A DNA stretch of 64,000 nucleotides from Welwitschia mirabilis (GCA_051453625.1 JBOZIK010000001.1:176649730-176713729); one strand, 5' to 3'. Positions 1 to 11,728 are shown, counted from the first letter of the stretch. The notes: generated from the sequence alone by a model not told the origin. Translations and numbers: made by a program.

Positions 1-180
1 AAGGGGAAATCAAGATTGAAGTAGAGCAACCGTGGGATCCATAGATGTCACATCATCATAGAAGATAAGTAATAAGTAAATTTATTAAGTAATCAACTTC
101 AACATTAGATAAATTTTGCTTCATAATTGTTATATCTCCTAAAACAAAAATCTTCATTATATAAAGGTGAGGTAAAGGGA

Positions 181-1320
181 TGAAAGAAAATGACACAACA
201 GTGAATCTTACATTAGCAAATTATAGAAGATTATGTGAGTAATCCCATTAGTGCCTTAGAGCCAAGACTCAATGAACTTCATAATCAATTTAAAAATAAC
301 CATGTCAATGTAGAAGCTTCACAAAGAGAAACTAATGAAAAATTAGACTCAATTCTGCAAGTTCTAGGAGAATGACCTTAGGAGTAAAGCACTCATAAGT
401 TATAGTCTCAAATTGAAGCTCCTCCTCATACTTTATAGAGAAAAAAACTCCAACCAATATCCATAAGAGAACCTACCATTATGAAGATTAGATTCCCCAT
501 TTATCAGAAGGAACTATTTCCCATAGAATGAAAGACTAAGCCTTAATCGAGTATGTTAGAAAGGTATAAATATGAATGTATGCCAATGTTGTTGGGTCTT
601 GTGAAGAAGCCTCAAAGAGTTTACAATATATAAAAACCACTCTAAACTAAAAAAATGTGTAGAATGAATTACGAAATTGATATGTAGTCATGTTCTTAAT
701 CGAAGATGCTGCAACATGATGGACCCATTTTAATACAAAAAAAAAAAAATGACTGGGTTTATTAATTTAATTTTATAAAAGAAATTCAAAGAGCTTTAAT
801 TCCTCATTACCTCATTAGACATAAAATAATGCAGTTCAAATGTCTATAATTAGGAAGAAGAACTCTCGATGAACATTGGAAAGACTTCTAAACGCTAACA
901 AAATATTAAACACATGAAGACCTAGAAGAACTTGAAAAATTATTCATAGAAATTATAACACCAATTTTGTGAAATCTTGTCTATTCATTAGAGCCAAAAT
1001 TACATAAAGAAGCTTATAAAAAAGTCAAATATTATATGGAAATAAAATAGCTACTCTTCATGTAAGCTCGAATGGCTAACAATGTATAATCAATAAAATG
1101 ACTAATAAATTATTAGAATATGCCACCATATCAGCCAAGAAAAACATCAACAAATTGAATGAATTGCTTAGCCTTAACATGTTATTACTATGAGAATAAA
1201 GAGTACTTCACTAAAAACTACCCTAACAAGAAAGGAACAACTGAGTGAAACCTGCCTCCCACTAGAAAAGAACAATTACAAACTAGAAAGTAACTCTTCA
1301 TGATCATCCAAATAGGTTTT
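181..1320 (+). pseudogene. gypsy gag remnant with broken zinc knuckle
   Basis: A gag capsid signature is visible near 690-730, where the frame reads LIEDAAT followed by a stop and then WTHF, close to the EDAAxWW motif of plant Ty3/gypsy gag. A helical stretch about 780-1050 (EIQRALIPHYL..., then DEHWKDF) follows as in Retrotrans_gag. At 1180-1221 is a CCHC knuckle in which only the first Cys survives. The second Cys, the His and the last Cys are all Tyr, in exactly the C-x2-C-x4-H-x4-C spacing. Several in-frame stops are present. No start codon can be chosen with confidence. Confidence 0.75.
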
Positions 1321-1365
1321 ATATGAAACTAGTTCTTAATAATTAAGCTTAAAAAATACTTATAA

Positions 1366-1640
1366 GATAAACCCATTTTATTTCTTATTAATAGTGGTTC
1401 TAGTGATAATTTCATTTCATCAAAAATTATAAACTCTTTTCAAAATAAAATAAGTAGAGAGTCTCATTCCAAAGTGAAAGTTGTGAGTAGAAATGTATTA
1501 ATCCAATTTGATCTTTATGTGAAGTTAACATTTACTATAGATGGATTAAGATTCATAGAGAAATTTTATGTGTTTGATATTGGCAAGTATGATGCAATGC
1601 TAGGAATGTCATTTTTGGGTAAGTATAATGTAAAAGATTC
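1366..1640 (+). pseudogene. gypsy aspartic protease remnant
   Basis: The reading frame gives FLINSGSSDNFISS at about 1381-1422, then a hydrophobic core and YDAMLGMSFLGKY near 1588-1627. This is the retropepsin pattern of a catalytic D-S/T-G followed downstream by a hydrophobic-hydrophobic-G motif (LGMxFL). The catalytic Asp codon at 1390-1392 is AAT (Asn), a G-to-A change, so the protease would be inactive. It sits between gag and RT as expected for Ty3/gypsy. Confidence 0.75.
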
Positions 1641-1959
1641 ATTTTAAAAATAAACCCTTTTTATTCCAAACCCATTTGGAGTTACAGATCCTCAAAGGAA
1701 AAGGTAAGAGAAAATAAATCCTATTCATGACAAAAAGGAAAATGTGAAAAGCCATGAGAAGAACAAAATTATTTTGTATTATCACAAAAGAACATAAGAT
1801 CTAATTGCCAAAAAAGCTACATAAATTCCATGAAGTCTTTGAAGATAAACTAGGTTTATTATCAAAGAAAAATGTTCAACACTATATAGATATTATACTA
1901 GTTGAAAGCTAATTTCTTATGCCTTGTATCATTTCTTAGTGATTCAAATAAGAGAACTC

Positions 1960-3140
1960 AAATTACAAATAGGAAAACTCGTGAAAAAGGGAAAAGCTAA
2001 CTAAATGTGTCATCATGGGGAGTGCCAATTCTATTTATGAAAATGAATGATGGATTACTCTATCTATGCATTGATTACTAATAATTGAATAAGGTAATCA
2101 TTAAGAACAAATATCCATTACTTAGAAAAATCATTTATTTGATCAATTATAGGGAGTGCAATACTTTACTAAGATTGATTTAAAGTTGGGATATCATCAA
2201 ATTTGCATCAAGAAAAAAAGATATTCCAAAATGGCATTTAAAACAAGATATGATCATTTTGAATTCATGGTAATGCCTTTCAGGTTAACAAAGGCTCCAG
2301 CCACATACATGACATTAGTAAAAAACATCTTCCATGCATACTTCAATCACGTTGTGGTGGTTTCTATGAATGATATTTTAGTATATTCAAAGTATAGAGA
2401 GGATCATATCTAGCATTTGAAGATAAAATTGCAAATACTTAAAGACCATAAACTTACTACCAAGCTAAGTAAGTGTGAATTCTTACAAGATTTAGTTAAC
2501 TACTAGGGTTATGTTATATTCAAAAAAGGCATCCAAATAGAATCCAGTAAAGTCCAAGCAGTTAGAGATTGGCCAAAACCAAAGAATCCCATAGATGTAA
2601 AAAGTTTCTTAGGACTAGCATGGTTTTATAGGTGTTTTATCCAAAATTTTTCAAAATTGCAAATTCATTGATAGATCTAATAAAGGAAAAAGTTTCTTTT
2701 CATTTTAATAATAGATGCAAAGAGGATCTTTTCCATATTGAACTCCTATTGATGTTAGCACCAACATTGAATATTCTAGAAATGGATAAAGAATTCTTGA
2801 TTGTAACAAATGCATGTGGAGAAGGTATTAGTGCTAGTCTCATATGAGATGGACATGTGATTGCCTATAAATCATGACATCTTAAAGAGGATGAATGAAA
2901 TTCTTCGATATATGATTTGGAACTCCTTTCTATTGTCCATCTGTTAAAGATATGCAGATATTATTTCATGGGAGGAAATTTTCAAATAAAGATAAACCAA
3001 AAAAGTCTATAATTCTTGTAAAGTAACCTCTACTAAACATGAGATAGAGATGATGGATGAAAATATTAGTAGAATATTATTTTGATTTGAATTACACTCT
3101 AGGAAAAGAAAAAAAGGTAGTTAATGCTCTTATCTAGGTA
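1960..3140 (+). pseudogene. gypsy reverse transcriptase and RNase H remnant
   Basis: RT blocks in order: CIDY...LNK near 2070-2095, YFTKIDLKLGYHQ at 2159-2197, MAFKTRYDHFEFMVMPF near 2230-2280, the catalytic block SMNDILVYS at 2363-2389, then GYV...GI near 2507-2540 and VKSFLGLAWFYRCFI near 2600-2640. RNase H follows with LIVTNACGEGISASLI near 2797-2846, then HVIAYKS and LKEDE (first acidic residue D to N). The catalytic Y/F-x-D-D is S-M-N-D here, so the first catalytic Asp is lost. The longest open stretch is 2156-2413. Stops and frameshifts occur throughout. Confidence 0.85.
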
Positions 3141-3161
3141 TAGTATTTAATGGTATCCATT

Positions 3162-3868
3162 GTTAATTTAGAAATGGCTAAATGAATTAGATCCCAAGTA
3201 CCTAATGATCAACTATTTGGAGAAATTTGAAATACATTATTATGAAAAGAGGAAGATCCACTTTATTATTTAAAAATGTATGATGTTTTGATGAAGAATA
3301 GAATAATATGCATTCCTTAAGGACCTTGGCAACAACAACTCTTGTGAGAAGTTCATGAGTTCTCATATGTAGGCCATCCCGAATTTGAAAAAACTTAGAT
3401 CATACTATAACAATAATACTACTAGGTAGGAATGAAAAGAAAAACGAAGGAGTTCATTAACAGATGCTTAATTTGTTATAAGATTAAGGTGGAAGAGCAA
3501 AACCCACTAGCCTTGTTAATTTAGAAATGGCCAAAGAAATTAGATCCCAAGTACCTAACGATCAACTATTTGGAGAAATTTGAAATACTTTATTATGACA
3601 AGAGGAAGCTTCACTTTATCATTTAAAAACATATGATGTTTTGATGAATAATAGAAGAATATGCATTCATCAAGAACCTTGGAAACAACAACTCTTATGA
3701 GAAGTTCATGAGATCCCATATGTAGGCCATCCCGAATTTGCAAAAACCTAGGCCATATGACAACAACAATACTACTAGCTAGGAATGAAAAGAAAAACAA
3801 GAGAGTTCATTAACAGATGCTCAGTTTATTATAAGATCAAGGTGGAATAGCAAAAACCCACTAGCCTT
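3162..3868 (+). repeat. Head-to-tail duplication of 353/354 bp inside the integrase region
   Basis: Copy 1 is 3162-3514 and copy 2 is 3515-3868. They align along their whole length with scattered substitutions. Both begin with gttaatttagaaatgg and end with cccactagcctt, and copy 2 starts at the next base after copy 1. Each copy holds the linker after RNase H and the integrase HHCC zinc-binding segment (VHE..YVGHPEF, then FINRC with a second Cys). In copy 2 the second Cys of the CxxC pair reads Tyr. The duplication must have happened after, or with, loss of function, since it doubles the zinc domain. Confidence 0.9.
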
Positions 3869-4760
3869 TTGAAATATCTAGAAGTACCATTATGGAAATG
3901 GAAGGAGATAACCATGGATTTCATTATAAGATTACTCAAGATAGTTAAGCAACATGATGCAATTTTTATATGTGTTAACAAGTTGATGAAGATGGCTTAT
4001 TTTATCCCAACTAAAATGGTAGCAATAGTGGAACCAATTGCAAGCCCATTCCTAAGGGAAAATTTTAAACTACATTGTGCTCCAAGAATTATTATATCTA
4101 ATCATGATCCAAAGTTTGTATCAAATTTTTGATAGGATTTCTTTAAACAATAAAGGATGCAAGTGTTCTTTAGCACTTTTTTTTACCCTGAAATAGATGG
4201 ACAAACAAAATGAGTAAATCATATATTGGAAGATATACTGAAAAGCTATGTCATTGACAAACCCACCAGATGGTAAAGGTATCTTCATTTAGTCAAATGT
4301 TCTTACAATTAAGGATATCAATCCTCTATCATATGCATGCCCTTTGAAGCTATGTATGACAGAGATTGTACAACTCCAATCACTTAGAATGATCCCATTT
4401 AGAGAGAAAAAGGATAAGAAGAAGAAATTAAAGGGATGGAGAAAGTTATCAGTAAAGTTTAAAAAGAACTATAAGGTGACTAAGATTGATACAAGAAATA
4501 TTATGACTAGAAGCATTCTTATCAAATTTTTCAAGTGGGAGACCAAGTCCTTTTAAGAGTTAAGCCAAAAAGGACATCCTTAAGGTTTGAAAAGTATAGT
4601 AAATTACCTCCTTGATATTGTAGACATTTCCATTATCCAAAGGATTGATGAGTTACCACCCAACCCAATGGTCTTGAGCACATCTAGTATCCAGTATTCT
4701 ATATTAGTTCACTTAAATCATAAAAGTTGATTATTATAATCGATTAGAAAAATATTCTGG
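3280..4760 (+). pseudogene. gypsy integrase remnant
   Basis: After the (duplicated) HHCC domain, the core starts at 3869: LEVPLWKWKEITMDFI, the usual W-x-x-I-x-M-D-F-I block with the first catalytic Asp (3917-3919). The second acidic block reads SNHDPKFVSNF near 4100-4130, where the usual catalytic Asp of the SDRDPRF motif is Asn. The third block reads DGQTK then a stop and VNH near 4195-4225 with a Glu in ILED after it, matching the H-P-x-x-D-G-Q...E motif. A C-terminal stretch with MPFEAMYDRDCTTPI-like reading follows near 4330-4385. Frameshifts separate these blocks. The longest open piece is 3869-4132. Confidence 0.8.
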
Positions 4761-4794
4761 TAATGTTAAATCTCACTTTTACTTTTCAACCGGT

Positions 4795-4910
4795 TAAGAT
4801 TAAAGGCAAAATAGAAAAGAAACTAAGAGAAAAAAGTGTTAAAGAAGTATTAATTGAATGGTCCCATTATGACTAATATATTTGGAAAAATGAATAATTC
4901 ATATGTCAAA
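4795..4910 (+). pseudogene. chromodomain-like C-terminal tail of the gypsy integrase
   Basis: The plus-strand frame reads KKLREKSVKEVLIEWSHYD, a stop, then YIWKNE (about 4816-4893). This fits the core of retrotransposon chromodomains, which have a basic lead, a V-L-V-K-W strand and a final T-W-E. In families that have it, the domain binds modified histones and steers integration into heterochromatin. The assignment rests on this short match and its position after integrase. Confidence 0.55.
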
Positions 4911-5057
4911 CTTATTCATGTTTGTTTGCTAATGAAGATGAATCTTAATTTTATATTGCATTAAAACAAGATGAATATGAGAAATATGAAGAATAACAAG
5001 TAGATGCCCCAAAAGATTCTTCAAAGGATCAACAGTTCGAGGACAAACATACATCTT

Positions 5058-5068
5058 AAAGGGGAAAG
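5058..5068 (+). promoter_or_regulatory. Candidate polypurine tract of the first gypsy element
   Basis: A run of purines (aaaggggaaag) directly follows the last polyprotein-like reading (EDKH... at about 5040). This is where the plus-strand primer of an LTR retrotransposon is expected. No second LTR copy is in the window to confirm the boundary. Confidence 0.4.
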
Positions 5069-6267
5069 TCTATCATAATCTCTTCACCTTGTTAGCGCAA
5101 AGAACACCCTCATGTCTATGTTTAATAACACATTTGTCAAGATTGTTAAGTGTAATTTCTCTAATCAAGGGATATAACCCATATAGAATAGATTATAATG
5201 GATATGAAATGCTACCTCTATAAGAAATGACATGACAACTATTCACCATTGTTAAAAAAATACGATAAAGGAAGAGTGTAGGGTGTGCATGGGATTTGCA
5301 TAAGTATATTAGTCCTTGATGAATTGACCTACTTCCACAGTGGTCCCATAAACTGGACCTTCAAGGTAGTATTTGTTTGGTCCATCCTCTAAAGTGTAGT
5401 GTTTAACATAGGGAAGTTTGTATTTTTTGATTAGTTAATAAAAGCATGATGATTACTTCTTTCATTTTGTAGCTTTTAATTACAACTTCTTTTGAAATGT
5501 TTTAGCCCTCAATTATTTTAGTTCTCAATTAATGAATTTTCGTTTAAAATGATTATGGATTGTTACACATAGTAGAAAATATTTACATTTGGACCTATAA
5601 TAATGAAAACTAAAGTTAGTAAAATAATTTTTTACTTCATATTTATAATAATAATACCTCAAAATGAATCACAATTATACTTTTCAAGTTTTACTTGAAT
5701 AAATAAATAAATAAATTCTATACATGAAACTATGCTAACTTTAAACTTCTTTTTCTCATGTTTAATTGGAAAAATTTATCATGATAATATGAGCAAAAAT
5801 AAGAGTAAATATAGAGTTAAATAAGGACTACAAGACATAATATCTACTTAAAATTCATATATCTATAAAATAAAGAAAAGGAACTAAATTCAAAAGAAGC
5901 AATTAAATCAACTAAATTTTTAAGTGAAAACTCTCATGACTATCTACAAGTGTTAAAATAAGAGTAAGTAGCAAAAAGAGGTAGATATATATACTAATAT
6001 CACAAAATGAAATAAAGTCTATATTCTTTAATCAGTTAAATAATTAAACTTAGCTCATTGCAAATATGAATTTCACTCATCGTTCAAGAATAAAGATATT
6101 AATAAGAAAGTTATAACTTGTAATTTAGCAAAGAATACTTAAATAAAAATAATATAAATAAAATTACTTTAATTATTATCCATCCTAAAGTTATTAGCAT
6201 ACTTGTATTAGCTACTCTCCTATAATTAAAGACTTTAGTTATAGATTTTTGAACTTTTAAAAGGTAT
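5069..6267. other. AT-rich stretch, possible 3' LTR of the first gypsy element
   Basis: No coding signal is visible. By position it should begin with the 3' LTR of the preceding element, but the matching 5' LTR lies outside the window, so neither end can be fixed. The rest is AT-rich sequence with short A and T runs. Confidence 0.35.
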
Positions 6268-6672
6268 TGTTATAGGAAAAATTAGCTTGATATTTTATTA
6301 GTTTATTTTTTAATGAAGTGCATAATTGGTATGCCCATTGTGCTTAAAATTTGAGACGTTTTAGGGTAGTTATACTTTAAGGATATTGTTTTAAATTTTG
6401 AGGAATATTTAATATTTTATAAAAGTAACCTGGGAATGCCCATGCGTATGATTATTAGGTTGTTTGCTATTTATTTAGGAAGTTCTTGAGATCATTAAAA
6501 TTAGATCCCTATTTTATAGATTAGTTGCATATCAAAGTTGAAATTTTATTTTTATGTAAACCACTTTAACTTAATATATTATTTAAACTATTCTCAATGA
6601 AAATTACTCCTTGGTTTTCCTAGTAACGAAGGGGTACTTCATTTACAATCATGGGATTTTATGGATCCTGTA
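6268..6672 (+). repeat. 5' LTR of the short element
   Basis: About 405 bp. It aligns with 8575-9000 and differs by many substitutions and small indels, suggesting an old insertion. The right end is set by the primer-binding site three bases further on. Confidence 0.8.
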
Positions 6673-6674
6673 AT

Positions 6675-6686
6675 TGGTATCAAAGG
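6675..6686 (+). promoter_or_regulatory. Primer-binding site, initiator tRNA-Met type
   Basis: The sequence ttggtatcaaagg resembles TGGTATCAGAGC, the usual complement of the 3' end of plant initiator tRNA-Met. It follows the end of the 5' LTR by two or three bases. Confidence 0.7.
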
Positions 6687-6689
6687 AGG

Positions 6690-8070
6690 CCGGGGAATAA
6701 TTTCACCACTAGCCCTAGGATCGTGATAGAATTGCATATACCTTTTCACCTCTATTCAGATGTTGCATACCTCACCTGTTCAACTCTCTTCAAATCTTGG
6801 CATTTGAATATTTTGTGCTTTGAAGCCCTCGCATATTTCTTCTGCAACTGCTGCCTTCACATTCGACGTTTTCTTAGAAGAAGCCATCTGCAATTGAGAC
6901 ATGCGGCCGTTGTTCCTTAATGCCATTTGAAACTAGAGCCGAAAGAGAGAGCCAAAATCTGGGCCCTAGTCTCCGCTACAAAGCCGAAGCAAGGAAGGAT
7001 TGTTTGCAAGTGTGGTAGATTTTCGGCCGCAGAGAAAGTGACTGTTCCTTTAGGTAAAAAGCATGTTCTTTGAATGAAAAATTAGAGACAACTGCACTAT
7101 TGATCCTTTATTCGCAAGATCTAAGAAGGTTTTCGCAGCTTCCTAAACACAGATGTTACTTTTACAATGGCGGATCTAGCATCTATCGGAGCGGATCATA
7201 GCCGCGTGATGTCGAAAACAAAATTGCAATGCCATACGCATCCGCAGCAACATCGCAATGGCAGCTTACTTTCGTGAAACGTTCGACTCGGGAACATCAA
7301 GAGGATTGAATTTTGGAAATAAACTCGACTCTGAGTCTGTTGAAACTTTGGCTTTTGGTGTTAAGACGGAGACGCAGATTCAGACGCATCCTAGCAAGAA
7401 GGTACATACGGATTAGCGATCAGCACAAGGAGAAATCCAAGAACAAATCCTTCAAGCTCTTCCAATAGATTCTGAGCCCCCTTTGTTCTCAGATCGGATC
7501 TTCCCTCATGCAACCGAAAGGGGGCTTTTCATCGGTACTACACCCTCAGGGTCTCCTTTGCACCTTTTTTTGATCCGTTGTGTGATTTGCCCAGAGAGCA
7601 TCACGCCCAACGTGCTGAGAAGCTTTGGTAGCGCGCTCTGTATGAGCTCGGTGTTGCTAGGAAACAAGATGAACAGTGCGATAGCATCTATGGTTATGAA
7701 AATAATGAGCAGCGAAATGAAGGCGAGTTGGATACCGTCGGATTTGAATGCAGGGAAGTTGGATTTGTTGTAAATTTTGATTGCGGGTATAGCGTTGATG
7801 GATTAGATAGCAGAAATGTCATAGTGGAATGGCGCTCTCTGAGCTTGTTGCAAACGGTACGATGATCGGCATGATGAAGCCAACTCTCCTCCCAGTTTGT
7901 GGCCAAATCTTTGCGTCTCCAAATGGAACACGAGCTAGCGGTTCCATCTCCGTCAGTGTAATAGGGGCAGAAACTATGAGTTTGCAAAGTGAATGTCGCT
8001 TCTGGACATCCGTCGCATCAAATGAGGTATGGAAAAGCTTCAAAGCTTCTTTACATTCAAGACTTTAATT
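6690..8070. other. GC-rich payload of unknown origin inside the short LTR element
   Basis: This segment is clearly richer in G, C and CpG than anything around it. It holds longer open stretches on both strands. Plus: from ATG 7258 a frame runs to 7773 with a single TAG near 7414, and another open stretch covers 7829-8068. Minus: 7819-8043 is open, and a second minus frame across about 7490-7810 contains a hydrophobic helix-like stretch (AFISLLIIFITIDAIALFIL). I do not recognise a protein on either strand. Composition and position between primer site and purine tract suggest captured host DNA, but strand and identity are open. It is not gag, protease, RT or integrase as far as I can read. Confidence 0.5.
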
Positions 8071-8385
8071 GTTTTTCAAATATTCCTTAATATCCACCAT
8101 TAAACCCCATGTGCTTTCCTATCACAAGTATTATTTGGCATTTTGACTTATGCTTAGACATTATATGAAATTTGAACATGTTTATGACAAGGTTTATGGA
8201 ACTTTATGTAATCTTTGGGTTGGAAGGACGAAGATAGAGCTGATTGTTTATGTTAGGTTGGGAGCTTGTCTTAACCAATGCATGTTTACTATGCAATGTC
8301 ATATAAAATAAGGTTATAAGGAATGCTATGTGACACTTTTGGTAAACTTGTTTTTATGTGAAAATTGCATTTGTTGGTACCTATG

Positions 8386-8444
8386 TTTCAGTGGTTTTGG
8401 TATTGCCATTGATGGTTTAGTGGTTTTAGTATCACCATTAGTGG
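8386..8444 (+). repeat. Two 29-30 bp tandem units near the 3' end of the short element
   Basis: Units 8386-8415 and 8416-8444 both follow the pattern ttt-agtggtttt-gtat-ccat-gtgg. Weaker related copies continue to about 8510. The 44.4-47.3 kb element has a similar repeat at the same place, just upstream of its 3' LTR. Confidence 0.6.
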
Positions 8445-8574
8445 ATTTGTTCCGGTAGCTGTGTGCTACCATCATCACTATTTTGGTACGTTGTCGTGAG
8501 TATTCCAACACACCATCAATGCTTCATGATTGTCACGTTAGGACTTCTGCAAATGGGTCTATTGGAGGGAGGTT

Positions 8575-9000
8575 TGTAGGGAAAATTAGCTTTATATTTT
8601 TTTTGGTTTATTTTTAAATAAAGCGCATAGTTGGGTATGCCCATTGCGCTTCAAATTTGAGACATTTAAGGATAGATATATTTCAAGGAGAATGTTTTAG
8701 TTTTAGTTATATTTTAAGTTAATTGTTTTAGATTTTTAGAAGTGTTGGATATTTTATAAAGCAGCATGGGAATGCCCATGTGTATGATTATTAGGTAGTT
8801 TGCTATTTATTTAGAAAGTGGTTGAGATCACTAGGATTGAATCCTTGTTTTATGGATTTGTTGCATGCTAAAGTTGACATTTTATTTGTATATAAACCAC
8901 TTTAGCTTAATATATGCTTTGAGTTATTCTCATTAAACATTGCTCCTTGGGATTTCCTAGTAACCATGATCTTTCTCATTTACATTAATGGGATCTTACA
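8575..9000 (+). repeat. 3' LTR of the short element, with preceding polypurine tract
   Basis: 426 bp, from TGTAGGG to GGATCTTACA. A purine tract (ggagggagg, 8564-8572) ends two bases before it, as expected for plus-strand priming. Confidence 0.8.
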
Positions 9001-10364
9001 GTAAATAAAAGATTAATAATTAATTTCTTATGAAGATAAAAATAAATTATGATAATTTTTATTAGGTTAGACCCATTATAAGATTTACAAAAATTAATTT
9101 TATCAAGTTTAAATTACTATAAACATATTTTCTAAGATCATACTCTAAGTATAAAATTAATTAAATTTTTAGAGTTGTTATAAGATCACATTACACTAGG
9201 AAGGTCATAAATCTTAAATTATTTTAAGAAAGCTTATACAATTCTCCATAGTCAGACTACTCATTTACCATAAAATATTAAGTTTTTAAAGAAAACCAAA
9301 ATGCATGTTGTTGTCTATTTTTATTTTTTAATTTGTTTTCATAAAATAACTTTTAAATTATTATTACATATTAAAACATTGCTATTGAGAAATATTTAAA
9401 ATTATAACAAAATCCTAGACTTATTAAAAAATATCATTAACTATTATTCAATATTGAATAAGTTACAATACTCCTAACTTATACTTCCATTTGTAAAATT
9501 TGAACTTTAGTTATAGAAAAAACATAAAAATCCATAAATAAATTTATGGCAACTATAGTTAATAAAATTGATGATAAAATTTAACATAAATAATATACAT
9601 AATATAAAAATAAATGATAATTAATAGAAGGTAACATCATTTATAAAATAATTCATAAGATTCATTCAAAGGAAACAATTTTAGTAAACCTTGGGATTTG
9701 ACATACAGAGTTGCCTAACATAAATAAAAATTTAAGGATTAGATAATTCACCATTATAAGAAAATTCTAATATATATTTAATGGAGGAAAAACACTATAC
9801 AATGCGTTTAATATTTCATAACAAAATATAAACCTGTGTATTCAAATATTAAAATAAATCCCTTTGTTAGTTGGGAAAAAATTGCATTATTAATCTCATC
9901 AATCAAGCATGTAAAGAGAACCCTCAAATATCTTCCTCATCTTAGTTTGAATCTAATAAAAGGGATAATATTAATAAAATAAATACTATAATAAGCATAT
10001 GAAATGCCCTAAGGAAGTACCCTATTATAGAACTAATTTTCTTAAGAAAACTAGATAACATAGGAATAAAATAAATAGAGAAAACCTACTTGAACAGGTA
10101 AATGATTTGTGACTGCTATTTCATGGAGATTTAATAAAGATCTAAAATTGAAGATCCTTACCTCTAATCTCAGGTTCTATGCTTCAAAATACACATAAGG
10201 AAGAGAATGAAAAGAGAAGAAGCTAGGAGAATGAGGAGCAGCTTTAATAGCATATACTCATATGAAAATGAATTAGTTTCCAAACAAGGGAAGGGTTATA
10301 TATATAAGTAACTAATAGCCTAAAGGTTCTTGATCTAATTGCTCAAAGACTAGTTATATTATTA
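9001..10364. other. AT-rich stretch, nothing recognised
   Basis: No open frame of note, no repeat pair with another part of the window and no motif seen. It lies between two LTR elements and may be decayed transposon or ordinary intergenic DNA. Confidence 0.4.
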
Positions 10365-10665
10365 TTACATTCTAAACTTCTTTAGACTCTCATTATGTTA
10401 TTATTAGGATCTTCATTAAGATTTTTATAAAATATTAATATAGACAGCGGTATCTTTTTTTTTTGAAATGATAATATAAATAGTATTAAACATAGAATAC
10501 TTTTTAAAATTCTAATAGAGATATCTATAAATATTTTATTATTGTTATGATATAAATGATGTTAGAGTATTTTTTTAGCTTTATGAATTAATTTTTCTTA
10601 TGCTTATAGCATAATATCACTCACATGGATTATGATTCACTATATTGAATGAATGACATATTGAA

Positions 10666-10694
10666 TGTGTGTGTGTGTGTGTGTGTGTGTGTGT
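10666..10694. repeat. (TG)n microsatellite ending in a gap
   Basis: Uninterrupted TG repeats run into N at 10695-10845. The matching place in the 3' LTR (about 27230) has only a short AT-rich string, so this repeat grew in one LTR only. Confidence 0.9.
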
Positions 10695-10845
10695 NNNNNN
10701 NNNNNNNNNNNNNNNNNNNNNNNNNNNNNNNNNNNNNNNNNNNNNNNNNNNNNNNNNNNNNNNNNNNNNNNNNNNNNNNNNNNNNNNNNNNNNNNNNNNN
10801 NNNNNNNNNNNNNNNNNNNNNNNNNNNNNNNNNNNNNNNNNNNNN
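10695..10845. other. Assembly gap, 151 N
   Basis: Runs of N directly after a TG repeat. Open frames through it are artefacts. Confidence 0.99.
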
Positions 10846-11728
10846 TATAGTTGATATTAGCCTTCATAAAGAACATGTTTTAGCATGTGATATAATATAG
10901 CATGGTAGAGTTGAGTGACTTGAGTAGCAAAGGATCCTAAGAAATATATTACATGAATCAATTTTAGCTAATAAATGCATGCATGAACAATAAAGATTTG
11001 TGTAAATATGTCATCAATAATCAGGTAATTCTCATCCTTACACTAGAAAGTTTAAAGGTACTTTTTATATGCAAGATCAATGTTAGGACATATAGTAGAC
11101 ATTCTATTATCCTTTTTATTATGGCTTAAGTTACATGATTAGATGACTTGCAATCATTAAAAACCTTTAAAATTAGTTAAAACTCCTCATACCACTCCCA
11201 TTGCATAGGAGACTAGAACCTAATATGTTAAAAAATGAAGAAAGAATCATAATTTTGACACGTGTTATCTAAAAAAAGACTCCTAACTTAGTAAAAGGTC
11301 CTAATTAGAAGCATGTTCATTTATTATTCTTCTTCTAAGTTCCAAAATAAATTTGTACCTTTAACTTACCATGGAAATGTCTTAGAGATGTTTATTTCTT
11401 TATATTACCTTTAAAATAATAATAATAATAAATGATATCCTTAGTTCCCTTCTTGAATATCTATTCTTTTTAAGAAAATGTAACTCCCGAGAATATATAA
11501 TCCTTGTTTTAATAGTAGATAGTGGGTTGAAAACTACCTATTCCTATTTTCGTAGGAGATATTAAAATATTAAATTAATGGAATCTAAAATTTATAAGAC
11601 ATTAATTCCAAACATAGTTAATATGAATAATTATGTAAGTTAAAGATGTGTGATATAAGAATATTTATTAATATGATTATAGCAGTGGGAAAAATATCAT
11701 GAAAGTACAGATAGGTTTCTTAAGAGTA

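Larger units (their letters stand above)
1..5090 (+). mobile_element. Ty3/gypsy chromovirus-like retrotransposon, degenerate, 5' truncated by window
   Basis: The order gag, protease, reverse transcriptase, RNase H, integrase, chromodomain can be read on the plus strand, which is the Ty3/gypsy order (integrase after RNase H). Every domain carries stops and frameshifts, so no polyprotein could be made. The 5' LTR and primer-binding site must lie left of position 1. A purine tract after the last coding remnant (5058-5068) is a plausible polypurine tract. The chromodomain-like tail after integrase points to a chromovirus clade, but I cannot name the clade from the decayed sequence. It is older in appearance than the copia element at 49.6-54.7 kb, judging by how often the frame is broken. 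Confidence 0.85.
6268..9000 (+). mobile_element. Short LTR retrotransposon with GC-rich payload
   Basis: Two related direct repeats, 6268-6672 and 8575-9000, bound an internal region of about 1.9 kb. The LTR pair shares the opening gggaaaattagc / ggaaaaattagc, the central block gaatgcccatg...gtatgattattagg, and the closing cctagtaac...atgggat. The 3' copy ends in TTACA and both start with TGT. A primer-binding site lies just inside the first LTR and a purine tract just before the second, so orientation is plus. No retroviral protein can be read inside, so the element was non-autonomous. A clean target duplication was not found (ggtat before, gtaaa after). Confidence 0.8.

Noticed and set aside
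3555-3800. Minus-strand open frame across the duplicated integrase segment
   Set aside because: It is the shadow of the plus-strand integrase remnant.
5069-6267. Assigning the whole stretch as a 3' LTR
   Set aside because: There is no partner copy in the window and no clear TG...CA ends.
7483-7773. Plus-strand open frame of 96 codons as a possible transporter (cation/proton antiporter-like start)
   Set aside because: The PLHL-type word is too short and the family's following motifs are absent. The minus strand of the same stretch looks at least as protein-like.
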